Assembly: GCA_002343395.1 (NCBI GenBank)
Contig: DDSN01000077.1
Span: 1-13,545 of the forward strand
Direction: 5' to 3'
From: Hyphomonadaceae bacterium UBA2389
Lineage (GTDB): Bacteria > Pseudomonadota > Alphaproteobacteria > Caulobacterales > Aquidulcibacteraceae
DNA length: 13,545 nucleotides
The notes below the pieces were generated by a model. It had not been told where the DNA came from. It was given only the letters and a program-made list of their open reading frames with translations, and did not search any database. The translations under genes and the position numbers were made by a program. Below, piece by piece: positions 1 through 6,204 of this stretch. Each line of letters opens with the position of its first letter. The stretch's first letter is position 1.

Positions 1-122
1 AAGATCATGTCATCCCAGCCGTGCAGCGCCACGAGCCGGTAGAGCGCCGCGCAGTCCACCCTCGCTTGCCACTCTTCCGCGCCTACCCTCCCCTTCAGGG
101 ACGCGCCCGCATCGTCTGCCAT
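1..122 (-). CDS. Class II aldolase/adducin family protein, N-terminal fragment
   Basis: This is the 5' end of a gene that runs off the left edge; 40 complete codons are visible. The translation contains E-E-W-Q-A-R-V-D-C-A-A-L-Y-R-L-V-A-L-H-G, then W-D-D. This matches the N-terminal helix region of class II aldolase/adducin domain proteins, where a segment like LAALYRLVALHGWDDL precedes the zinc-binding core. The metal-binding histidines lie beyond the window, so the substrate cannot be stated. Family members include fuculose- and ribulose-phosphate aldolases and many uncharacterised proteins. The ATG at 122 is supported by a purine-rich Shine-Dalgarno stretch (AAGGGAGA on the minus strand, bases 128-135) five bases upstream. 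The gene is divergent from nadK across a 111-base spacer. Family assignment is fairly confident; function is open. Confidence 0.72.
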   Translation of the reverse strand, partial: MADDAGASLKGRVGAEEWQARVDCAALYRLVALHGWDDMI

Positions 123-143
123 GATAGTCTCCCTTTCCGCCAC

Positions 144-170
144 ATTAACCCTGCGACGGCGCTCGCTCAA
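144..170 (-). promoter_or_regulatory. Possible sigma70-like promoter of the aldolase-family gene
   Basis: On the minus strand TTGAGC (bases 165-170) is followed after 15-16 bases by GTTAAT/TTAATG (bases 143-149). This gives a -35/-10-like pair just upstream of the Shine-Dalgarno of the partial gene at the left edge. The -10 match is only moderate and the spacing is slightly short. The same stretch also contains a TTAACC half-site on the plus strand (145-150), the kind of element bound by CtrA in Caulobacter relatives. No equally good promoter is evident for nadK in the same spacer. Confidence 0.3.
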
Positions 171-233
171 CCGGCGTCTGGCGGGCGCGAATATCACCGC
201 GACGCAAGGGTCCGGCGCGGTTAGGATCGCGCC

Positions 234-989
234 ATGAAAGTCGCCTTCACTGCGAGCGCCCGCCCCGAGGCCCAAGACGCCTTGCGCAGGCTTCGTCATC
301 TCTACGGAGAAAGCGGCGAGGCTGAAGCCGACATCATCGTGGCCCTGGGCGGCGATGGCCACATGCTCGACACGCTGCGCCGACGGCTCAAAGACAAGAA
401 ACCCGTTTATGGCATGCACCGCGGCACGATCGGCTTCCTCATGAACGAATACCGAGAAGAGGGTCTGCTCGACCGCCTGCAAAGTGCGGAGCCCGTGCGC
501 ATTCGCGCGTTGGCGGCGCGCTGCGAGACGGCTGGCGGCGTCATTGAGAAAAGGGCGTTCAACGAGGTCTCGCTTCTGCGCCAATCCGCGCAAACGGCGA
601 AACTGCGCATCTTGGTCGATGGCGCGGAACGCATGCCGGAACTGCTGTGCGACGGCGTGATGGTCGCGACGCCGGCCGGCTCCACGGCGTACAATCTTTC
701 GGCGCATGGCCCTATTCTGCCCATCAACGCGCGCCTGCTGGCGCTCACGCCGGTCAGTCCATTCCGTCCGAGGCGGTGGCGGGGTGCATTGTTGCCCCAC
801 CGCGCTCAGGTTCGCATCGAAGTGCTGGAGCCTGAACGTCGCCCCGTGAGCGCCGCAGCTGACAACCTCGAAACCCGCGACGTGCTGGCCGTCGACATTC
901 GCGAGGATGCGCAATCGACGTTGACGCTCCTGTTCGACCCTGGCCACGCGCTGGACGAACGGGTTCTCCGAGAGCAATTCAGCGACTGA
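234..989 (+). CDS. nadK: NAD kinase
   Basis: The 251-residue protein phosphorylates NAD to NADP using ATP in the cytoplasm and is usually the only source of cellular NADP. The signatures are in order. GGDG at residues 39-42 includes the catalytic Asp41. HRGTIGFLMN is at about 62-71 and the NE pair at 110-111. The long nucleotide-binding motif runs from CDGVMVATP (139-147) through AGSTAYN to SAHGP (156-160). ALTPVSPFRPRRWRGALLP (about 170-188) is the form usual in alphaproteobacterial NAD kinases. Length is normal for the short bacterial form. The ATG at 234 has AGGA (223-226) seven bases upstream. The next gene on the same strand starts 48 bases after the stop, so cotranscription with the Hpt gene is possible but not proven. 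Confidence 0.95.
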   Translation: MKVAFTASARPEAQDALRRLRHLYGESGEAEADIIVALGGDGHMLDTLRRRLKDKKPVYGMHRGTIGFLMNEYREEGLLDRLQSAEPVRIRALAARCETAGGVIEKRAFNEVSLLRQSAQTAKLRILVDGAERMPELLCDGVMVATPAGSTAYNLSAHGPILPINARLLALTPVSPFRPRRWRGALLPHRAQVRIEVLEPERRPVSAAADNLETRDVLAVDIREDAQSTLTLLFDPGHALDERVLREQFSD

Positions 990-1037
990 CAGCGGCGTCA
1001 ACACTCCGTTTAGCACCTGCCCACATGCTGCGGCGCG

Positions 1038-1532
1038 ATGACAAGGCCCAAGGCTCAGTTTGTCGATCCGCGCGACGCCGGACTTCGGGGTCTATCGCTG
1101 TCTCGGCCGGTCTTCGACGATGGCGCAGTTGTGCGCGCGACGCAGGCGCTCGAAACCATGGGTGAATCCATGGAGGCGTGGCTCGACGCCGACATTTCCA
1201 AACTTCAAACCGCCCGTGTCGGCGCGGAGCGGGCCAACTGGGGGGCGGCCGAACTCGGCGCGCTCCTCGTGTGCGCCCATGATTTGAAAGGCATGGGAAC
1301 GACCTATGGCTTTCCGCTCGTTTCAAAGCTGGCTTCCTCGCTTTGCCAACTCCTCGACACGGAGGCGGGCAAGGCTGCTGCGAAACAGCATCCCTCGCTG
1401 GTTTGCGCTCATGTCGACGCGCTGCGCGCCGCTGTCCGCGACCGCATCCGCGACGAGCATCACCCGACGGGCCACGCGTTGCTCCGCATGCTGAGCGCCG
1501 AGGTCGCGAAACTGGGCGTTGCGCCCTTCTAG
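1038..1532 (+). CDS. Hpt domain-containing phosphotransfer protein
   Basis: This 164-residue protein carries a single histidine phosphotransfer (Hpt) domain. Such proteins relay phosphate between a hybrid histidine kinase and a response regulator through one histidine on a four-helix bundle. The motif AHDLKGMGTTYGFP (from residue 80) has the typical H-D-L-K-G-x-G layout, making His81 the predicted phosphoacceptor. It is followed by a helix with LASSLCQLL, as usual for the family. The first 30 residues are proline- and glycine-rich and look unstructured. There is no receiver or kinase domain, so its partners are encoded elsewhere. The Shine-Dalgarno upstream of the ATG is weak. It lies between nadK and a degenerate EAL gene, suggesting a small signalling cluster, but no partner can be named from sequence. 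Confidence 0.82.
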   Translation: MTRPKAQFVDPRDAGLRGLSLSRPVFDDGAVVRATQALETMGESMEAWLDADISKLQTARVGAERANWGAAELGALLVCAHDLKGMGTTYGFPLVSKLASSLCQLLDTEAGKAAAKQHPSLVCAHVDALRAAVRDRIRDEHHPTGHALLRMLSAEVAKLGVAPF

Positions 1533-1535
1533 CTG

Positions 1536-1576
1536 CTAACCTCAGCCTAACCATTCTTGGCGGCTGAACTTTAACC
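1536..1576 (+). promoter_or_regulatory. CtrA-like half-sites upstream of the EAL-like gene
   Basis: The 68-base gap between the Hpt and EAL-like genes contains CTAA (1536-1539), seven bases, and CTAA (1547-1550), followed by a separate TTAACC (1571-1576). The known CtrA recognition sequence of Caulobacter and relatives is TTAA-N7-TTAA, often with CC after the second half. Spacing here is exact and each half differs by one base. The second copy extends to CTAACCAT. This is a weak-to-moderate match that would make sense in a cell-cycle-regulated alphaproteobacterium, but no protein evidence links it to this gene. Confidence 0.35.
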
Positions 1577-1600
1577 GCACCGTGAGATAAGCTCGGTGCA

Positions 1601-2263
1601 GTGAACGTCATACCCTTCCGCCAGCGCCAGGAGGCGCCAGACACGCTCGCCTTCACCATCGGCGCGCGTGTTGACCTGCGCGTCGGCGCGCTTGCCGGCG
1701 GCGTCGTGCGTCCCCGCGGACCGGTAGAGCAAGCCTACAATTTTTCGAGCCTCGCCCGTTTGCTTCGCGCAGCGCGCATGGCGTGGGCCGAGCGCGGGGC
1801 TCACACTGCGTTAACCCTGGCGGTCGCGCCTGAGATACAGTCTGCCTTGGAAGCGGATATGTTAAGCGAGGCGGCGATTGAAGCCGGATGTACGCGGCGC
1901 GCGCTCGCGTTTGAACTCAACGAACGTGAACTCGTCGCGGCGGGGCCTGGGCTCGCCGAACGCCTAAGAGCAAGCGGCTGGAACGTGGCGCTCGCCAGCG
2001 ACCCCTCCTGCCCAATCCCATTCGGCGCGCGCGCGCGTAGTCTCTACACGGAACTCGTGATCGACGCTCCGGAGGCCCCCGATCCCTTCTTGGCCGCGGA
2101 CGCCAACGACGCTTCCCCTTTGGGGCGCCGCCTGATCGCCGCAAAGGCCGCCGGGCTTACCATCACGGCGCGCTCCGTCGCTACCGCCGCCCAAGCGCGC
2201 AGACTCGCGATCGCGGGATTCGATCGCGGTGGCGGACCTTTCGCCGAAGCTGGACTGCGCTAA
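1601..2263 (+). CDS. Degenerate EAL-domain protein, probably not a phosphodiesterase
   Basis: The 220-residue protein begins at a GTG. Residues 70-218 follow the tail of an EAL domain in order. FELNE (104-108) sits where the family has a strand ending in E-x-T/N-E. GWNVALASDP (126-135) replaces the usual G-hydrophobic-A-x-D-D-F-G segment. SLYTELVID (147-155) matches the L-K-x-D strand. AKAAGLTITARSVATAAQARRL (about 181-202) replaces the loop holding E-G-V-E-x-x-x-Q, followed by AGFDRGGGPFAEAG for G-x-D-x-x-Q-G. The EAL tripeptide itself and the glutamates and aspartates needed for metal binding and c-di-GMP hydrolysis are absent. I infer a c-di-GMP receptor or a scaffold rather than an enzyme. 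A hairpin (1577-1599) abuts the start codon, and no Shine-Dalgarno is obvious. It overlaps convergently with the DUF2336 gene. Confidence 0.68.
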   Translation: MNVIPFRQRQEAPDTLAFTIGARVDLRVGALAGGVVRPRGPVEQAYNFSSLARLLRAARMAWAERGAHTALTLAVAPEIQSALEADMLSEAAIEAGCTRRALAFELNERELVAAGPGLAERLRASGWNVALASDPSCPIPFGARARSLYTELVIDAPEAPDPFLAADANDASPLGRRLIAAKAAGLTITARSVATAAQARRLAIAGFDRGGGPFAEAGLR

Positions 2264-2270
2264 TGCGCAG
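2255..2270. terminator. Hairpin over the convergent stop codons, possible bidirectional transcription end
   Basis: A perfect 6-base inverted repeat (CTGCGC at 2255-2260, GCGCAG at 2265-2270) has its TAAT loop on the overlapping stop codons of the plus-strand EAL-like gene (TAA 2261-2263) and the minus-strand DUF2336 gene (TAG 2262-2260). There is no T tract on either side, so it is not a canonical intrinsic terminator. It may simply mark the place where two convergent transcripts meet. Confidence 0.35.
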
Positions 2271-3402
2271 CGGCGCGCTCGGCGCTCACACCCGCAGCGT
2301 CGAGCTTTTCGAGTAGATAGTCGAGATCGTCCTTCGGCACGGATTGAAACAGCGTCAGCGTGCGCTCCAGCATGCGCTTGCGGAACGTGATCCGGTCCGG
2401 CGCGACGCCCTCGCGATCAATGCCATGGTAGACCTCTACCGCCGCGCGGAACGAGGGAAACAGGCGCGGCGGAAGGCCCGCGCGGTCGAAGGCAGCCTTC
2501 AAGCCGAGCGGTCCGCTATCATGCATCAACAACCACAAGCGGTGATGCGATAAGCCCGCCAGTTCAGCCATGGCGTGCTCTACGAAGGCGATATGCCCTA
2601 AGCACATGCCGCGCATGATGAGAGACGGCGTCAGCCTGCCGTTCAGGTTCAGCTGTTGGACGAACCGCGCGAGATCGCGCTGCTGGGCCGCTTGCTCGAC
2701 GATGTCGAGCGTCGCGCGCTCCCGGGAACTGATCGCGAGATCGATCGCCAACTGCGGCGGGAGTTCGTGATTGTTCACGAGGTGATCGAACAACTCGCCG
2801 CTCACGATCGAAACCAGTTTTTCAGTGACGCCAACGGGCAACTCGTTGCGATGCACCATGGCGGCCGTCACTGAAGAGACGCCCGCGAACCTGTCGAGGG
2901 CGGTTTCGAGTCCAGCTTGATCAAACGCCGCGTTGTCGTTCGCGAGCGCCCGTTCAACCGCATCCGCGACCGCGAACGACGCAAGCGCGCCGGTAACCGT
3001 CGTCGAGAGGGTCTCGCGGCTGGCTACCGCGACTTGCTTCGTCGGCGGCGAGTTGCGCACGATCTCGACGAGGTCCGCGTCGGTCAGAGCGGGAGAATTC
3101 ATGATCACCGGCAGCGCGATGGACTCAACGTCGCGCGCCAATTTGTTCGCGATCTCGCGCGGCAGCTTCGGCGAATTCTTCAACGCGACAGCCAGCGAAC
3201 GCCGCACCAGCACCGCCGCATCCTGCGCCATGATGGCGATAATGCCTTCGGCATGGAGGCGCTCCTCCGGAGTGAGCGAAGCCTCTTCAATGCATCGGCA
3301 AATCTTGTGTGCGGCCTGAGCCCTCGAATCCTCTGTCGGCCCCTTGATCAGGGTCCGGACGTCCGTTTCCGTCAGGTTAGCGCGCATGGTGACAATCGAC
3401 AT
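2260..3402 (-). CDS. DUF2336 domain-containing protein
   Basis: This 380-residue, almost wholly alpha-helical protein has the layout of alphaproteobacterial DUF2336 proteins. The N-terminal part consists of short repeated helical pairs resembling HEAT repeats: RRSLAVALKNSPKLPREIANKLARD, then a second block around DLVEIVRNSPPTKQVAVA, and later LVNNHELPPQLAIDLAISSRE. The C-terminal half has LNLNGRLTPSLIMRGMCLGH, then FVEHAMAELAG, as seen in the family. There is no signal peptide, membrane segment or catalytic motif. A protein-binding or regulatory role is likely, and the biochemical function of the family is unknown to me. The ATG at 3402 has no strong Shine-Dalgarno; an in-frame ATG at 3387 is an alternative start five codons later. 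It is convergent with the EAL-like gene and divergent from the CoA-transferase gene. Confidence 0.78.
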   Translation of the reverse strand: MSIVTMRANLTETDVRTLIKGPTEDSRAQAAHKICRCIEEASLTPEERLHAEGIIAIMAQDAAVLVRRSLAVALKNSPKLPREIANKLARDVESIALPVIMNSPALTDADLVEIVRNSPPTKQVAVASRETLSTTVTGALASFAVADAVERALANDNAAFDQAGLETALDRFAGVSSVTAAMVHRNELPVGVTEKLVSIVSGELFDHLVNNHELPPQLAIDLAISSRERATLDIVEQAAQQRDLARFVQQLNLNGRLTPSLIMRGMCLGHIAFVEHAMAELAGLSHHRLWLLMHDSGPLGLKAAFDRAGLPPRLFPSFRAAVEVYHGIDREGVAPDRITFRKRMLERTLTLFQSVPKDDLDYLLEKLDAAGVSAERAAAH

Positions 3403-3456
3403 TCATGGAACCCGTCGATCCGCGACTCCGGCGCGGACCGACATAAACTCGGACGC

Positions 3457-3476
3457 CAAGCCTTAAGGAAGGCTTG
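3457..3476. repeat. Hyphenated palindrome between divergent genes, candidate operator
   Basis: Two perfectly complementary 8-base arms, CAAGCCTT (3457-3464) and AAGGCTTG (3469-3476), are separated by AAGG. The central CCTTAAGG is itself a palindrome. It lies in the 100-base spacer between the DUF2336 gene (minus) and the CoA-transferase gene (plus), 26 bases before the latter's ATG. It could be a dimeric repressor site or an RNA hairpin in the CoA-transferase leader. No T tract follows, so a terminator is unlikely. A GANTC (CcrM-type methylation) site is at 3424-3428 in the same spacer. Confidence 0.45.
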
Positions 3477-3502
3477 ATCGCGCTCATGTCGGATGAGAAA
3501 CG

Positions 3503-4702
3503 ATGGCCATGCTTGAAAGCCTGCGCATCGTTGAATACGCCACCTATGTCGCCGCACCCGGCGCGGGCGGGATCATGGCCGACTGGGGCGCCGACGTCAT
3601 CAAGGTCGAGCCGCCGGGCGGCGATCCCATCCGCATGTTCTTCGCCTCTGTCGGGGTCGAGCGCCAGGGCAACCCCGTTTTCGACATGGATAATCGCGGC
3701 AAGCGCGCCATTACGCTCGACACAACCAAGAGCGCTGGCCGCGACGCATTGCTCAGATTGGTGGATCGCGCCGACGTCTTTCTCACCAATGTGCGTCCAG
3801 GCGGCCTGAGGCGCGCGGGACTTGATCACGACGCTCTGCTCGCGCGCTGCCCGCGTCTGATCTACGCGTCGGTGACGGGTTATGGGCTTGATGGGCCGGA
3901 CGCCGACCGGCCGGGCATGGACTCCGCCTCCTTCTGGGCGCGCTCAGGACTCGCCGCGATGTTCAGCCCAAAGGGCGGCGAACCAATCGCATTGCGCACC
4001 GCGTTCGGCGATCACGTGGCGTCGATGGCTGTTGTCGCCGGCGTCTTGGCGGCGGTCCACGAACGCACCCAGACAGGCAAGGGGCGGCTTGTCGAGGCGT
4101 CATTGTTGCGAACCGCGCACTATGCCGCGTCGTCCGATCTGGCGCTGCAACACGCGATAGGGCGCGTCTCATCCAACAAGGCGCGCCAACAAGCGCCGCA
4201 ACCGCTGATCAATTTTTTCAAGAGCAGCGACGGACACTGGATCAGCCTTCTCACCCGCCAGGGAGAAAAGGATTGGCCGAAGCTCGCGCGCGCGCTCAAT
4301 CTCGGCGCGGTCGCGGAGGATCCGCGCTTCACGACGGCGCGCGCGCGGCGCGAGCACGCGCAAGAACTCATCGCCCTGCTCGACGACGCATTTGCGCGCC
4401 GTCCGCTGGCGGAGCTAGGCGGCGCGCTCGATTCAGAAGAGCTTATTTGGTCACCTGTTCTTACGCCGCGCGAGGCGGCGACCGATCCTCAAGCGATCGC
4501 GGCAGGGTGCGTTGTCCAAACACCGACCCACGACGGCGGCGTGATCAACGCACCGGCGAGCCCGGTGCGTTTTCCAGGAGGCGCTGACGGGCCCAAAGGT
4601 CCATCGCCGCGGCTGGGGGAGCACACGCGCACGGTTCTGCGGGAGCTTGAGTTTACCGAGAACGAAATCGACGCGATGTTCGCCAATGGCGCCGCCGCCT
4701 AA
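3503..4702 (+). CDS. CaiB/BaiF family (class III) CoA-transferase
   Basis: The 399-residue protein moves coenzyme A between acyl groups through a covalent aspartyl intermediate, in the cytoplasm. The order of motifs fits the family. The N-terminal segment LRIVEYATYVAAPGAGGIMADWGADVIKVEPPGGDPIR is at about 7-44. NRGKRAITLD (64-73) and the strand ADVFLTNVRPG (90-100) follow. YASVTGYGLDGPDADRPGMDSASFWARSG (about 121-149) holds the predicted catalytic Asp140, followed by GRLVEASLL. The C-terminal part has SPVLTPREAATDPQAIAAG and a closing LGEHTRTVLRELEFTENEIDAM. Length is normal. The substrate cannot be read from sequence; formyl-CoA, carnitine, succinyl and racemase members all share this fold. 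It begins after a weak purine stretch GGATGAGAA and ends convergently with the transglycosylase-like gene. Confidence 0.92.
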   Translation: MAMLESLRIVEYATYVAAPGAGGIMADWGADVIKVEPPGGDPIRMFFASVGVERQGNPVFDMDNRGKRAITLDTTKSAGRDALLRLVDRADVFLTNVRPGGLRRAGLDHDALLARCPRLIYASVTGYGLDGPDADRPGMDSASFWARSGLAAMFSPKGGEPIALRTAFGDHVASMAVVAGVLAAVHERTQTGKGRLVEASLLRTAHYAASSDLALQHAIGRVSSNKARQQAPQPLINFFKSSDGHWISLLTRQGEKDWPKLARALNLGAVAEDPRFTTARARREHAQELIALLDDAFARRPLAELGGALDSEELIWSPVLTPREAATDPQAIAAGCVVQTPTHDGGVINAPASPVRFPGGADGPKGPSPRLGEHTRTVLRELEFTENEIDAMFANGAAA

Positions 4703-4709
4703 ATGCGGC
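4694..4709. terminator. Second hairpin over convergent CTAA stops
   Basis: A 5-base inverted repeat (GCCGC at 4694-4698, GCGGC at 4705-4709) encloses CTAAAT. The CTAA at 4699-4702 holds the stop of the plus-strand CoA-transferase (TAA 4700-4702) and of the minus-strand transglycosylase-like gene (TAG 4701-4699). The arrangement repeats that of the junction at 2255-2270. No T tract follows, so rho-independent termination is doubtful. Confidence 0.3.
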
Positions 4710-5463
4710 CGCCGCGCGTATAAGCGCTGATCACTCGGCGCGCATCCTCATTGTGCTCGGAATCGCCGCCAGCGATCAAAGGCAACAGCGCCATCGCGAA
4801 CAAGGCGTGCGCCAATTCCGGCGACAATGGCGCCCGCCCCGGCTCCGTCACATCCGCAGACGCAGGCGGCTGGACATGCCCGCCAGCTTCAAGATCAAGG
4901 CGCTGCAAGAGCCCCTGCGCGGATCGCGGATGGCCGTTTGCGTAGAACAGGCCACGGTTCGCGGCGGCCTCACGCGGGAACAGCTCAGAGGCATCCGGGG
5001 CTCCGCGCGCCGCCGCTTGCACCAAGCGCACCGCGCCGCCTGCTCCCATCACATGAGCGGCGTACAATTCGCCCGCGCTTGGTTCTCGCCCCAGCTGTTG
5101 ACGTAATGTCGCGAAGTTCTCTCGCGTAAGTTCGCCCGCCATCCGCGCCGACAGTTCTGGATCATTGCGCAACGCCAATATCTGCCTGCGGGTTTCCGCG
5201 TCGGCGCCGTTTCTGAGAGCGGCGGCCTGCGCTCCGAGGCCGTGCTCACCCCCGTGTCGGCGCACCATGTCAAACCATGTGCTTTCGATGAACTGAAACA
5301 ATCCGGTCGCGCTCGAAGTCCCCGCGCGGGCGTTCGGATTAAGCGCGCTCTCCCGCCGCGCGGTCTCGACCAGCAACGAAAAGTCGACGCCCGTAGCGTC
5401 GGCCGCACGCCTGATTGCAGCATGTACCGCATCCCGGCCAACAGCAGCGACGGACTGGCTCAT
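4699..5463 (-). CDS. Lytic-transglycosylase (SLT-fold) domain protein without signal peptide
   Basis: The 254-residue protein has an SLT/lysozyme-like domain in its first 160 residues. ARRESALNP (35-43) carries the predicted catalytic Glu38 in the E-S motif, followed by ARAGTSSATGLFQFIESTW, the typical G-L-x-Q-F core. GELYAAHVMGAGGAVRLV matches the later AHxxG segment. The C-terminal 80 residues are low-complexity and end with a hydrophobic stretch, ALFAMALLPLIAG. SLT enzymes cleave peptidoglycan glycan strands to anhydromuropeptides, but no Sec or Tat signal is present here. I chose the ATG at 5463, because the in-frame extension up to 5670 would overlap the PepSY gene by 172 bases and adds non-conserved Arg/His-rich sequence. 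It follows the PepSY stop by 35 bases and is the last gene of the minus-strand cluster. Confidence 0.78.
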   Translation of the reverse strand: MSQSVAAVGRDAVHAAIRRAADATGVDFSLLVETARRESALNPNARAGTSSATGLFQFIESTWFDMVRRHGGEHGLGAQAAALRNGADAETRRQILALRNDPELSARMAGELTRENFATLRQQLGREPSAGELYAAHVMGAGGAVRLVQAAARGAPDASELFPREAAANRGLFYANGHPRSAQGLLQRLDLEAGGHVQPPASADVTEPGRAPLSPELAHALFAMALLPLIAGGDSEHNEDARRVISAYTRGGRI

Positions 5464-5498
5464 GACTTCGGCGTTGAGTGAGTTTGGTAAATGAAGCC

Positions 5499-6203
5499 TT
5501 AATTCGCGCGTTTCCGTGGCCAACCCAGTCGAAAGGGGAAAAGCACAATTCCGGTGATTACGACGAGCAGGCTCAACGCCGCCGCGACGATCAGCAAGCC
5601 ATTGTTGAAATTTTCGTGGTCGCGCCAGTCCATGATGTGCAACGCCCACAGCGCGTCGTAGAGCCGCCATAGATCGGAACGACGCGCTGTGATCCGACCT
5701 GTATCCGCCGCCACATAGACGACTAGGCCCTCGGGATCACGAAACGTCACACGCCAAGCCGGCAACGCGCCGCGATATTCCGCGGACTCGCTCTCCACCA
5801 AGCGCGCCGCCGACACCGGCGGAGGATCCTGAATAGCAGCCTGCGCGATTTCCCTAGCGGCGGCCTCCGTCAGCGGCGAGGCTAAGCGGTTCTCAGCCAC
5901 ATCCACGAGCGCCGGGCGACCCTCGGCGAATTCCGCAATTACGACAGCGCGCCCCCTCGCGTCGCGCTCATAAGAAAGGCGCGTTGGCGCCCGCGGCAGC
6001 AACACCGCCACATCCTTCGGGGACAAACTCGCCGCCGCGTTCAGCGCCTCAAGCCGCGGCGGCGCGACGCGGTGCTCGCTGCGCACGCGTTCAATTGGAT
6101 AAACCGCGAAGAACAAGCCCGACGCCATCCACAACAGGACTTGGATGCACACAACGAGCGCGATCCATTTGTGGACCCAAGACGCGGCGAACGCGATCCG
6201 CAC
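5499..6203 (-). CDS. PepSY domain membrane protein
   Basis: The 234-residue inner-membrane protein has a first hydrophobic segment at about residues 13-34 (WIALVVCIQVLLWMASGLFF) and a second at about 200-223 (LLIVAAALSLLVVITGIVLF). A periplasmic PepSY-like region of about 160 residues lies between them. That region includes AWRVTFRDPEGLVVYVAADTGRI, the typical strand pattern of a PepSY repeat, and then LWALHIMDWRDHENFNN leading into the second helix. PepSY-TM proteins are linked to iron and ferric reductase functions or peptidase inhibition, but the exact role here is unknown. Two histidines near the membrane (His11 and the one in LHIMDW) could bind heme; this is inference. Translation probably starts at GTG 6203, separated by one base from the stop of the acyl-CoA dehydrogenase gene, so translational coupling is likely. 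Confidence 0.72.
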   Translation of the reverse strand: MRIAFAASWVHKWIALVVCIQVLLWMASGLFFAVYPIERVRSEHRVAPPRLEALNAAASLSPKDVAVLLPRAPTRLSYERDARGRAVVIAEFAEGRPALVDVAENRLASPLTEAAAREIAQAAIQDPPPVSAARLVESESAEYRGALPAWRVTFRDPEGLVVYVAADTGRITARRSDLWRLYDALWALHIMDWRDHENFNNGLLIVAAALSLLVVITGIVLFPFRLGWPRKRAN

Positions 6204-6204
6204 T

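Noticed and set aside
21..224. Short plus-strand open frame at the left edge
   Set aside because: The minus strand of the same region encodes the N-terminus of an aldolase-family protein with a Shine-Dalgarno, so this frame is a shadow running into the nadK spacer.
234..989. SAHGP in place of SAGGP in NAD kinase as an anomaly
   Set aside because: I recall this as the usual form in alphaproteobacterial NAD kinases, and all catalytic motifs are intact.
979..1659. Long open frame on the minus strand opposite the Hpt gene
   Set aside because: Arg/Pro/Ser-rich composition without any domain pattern; it lies wholly over the well-supported Hpt gene. Long antisense frames are expected in GC-rich DNA.
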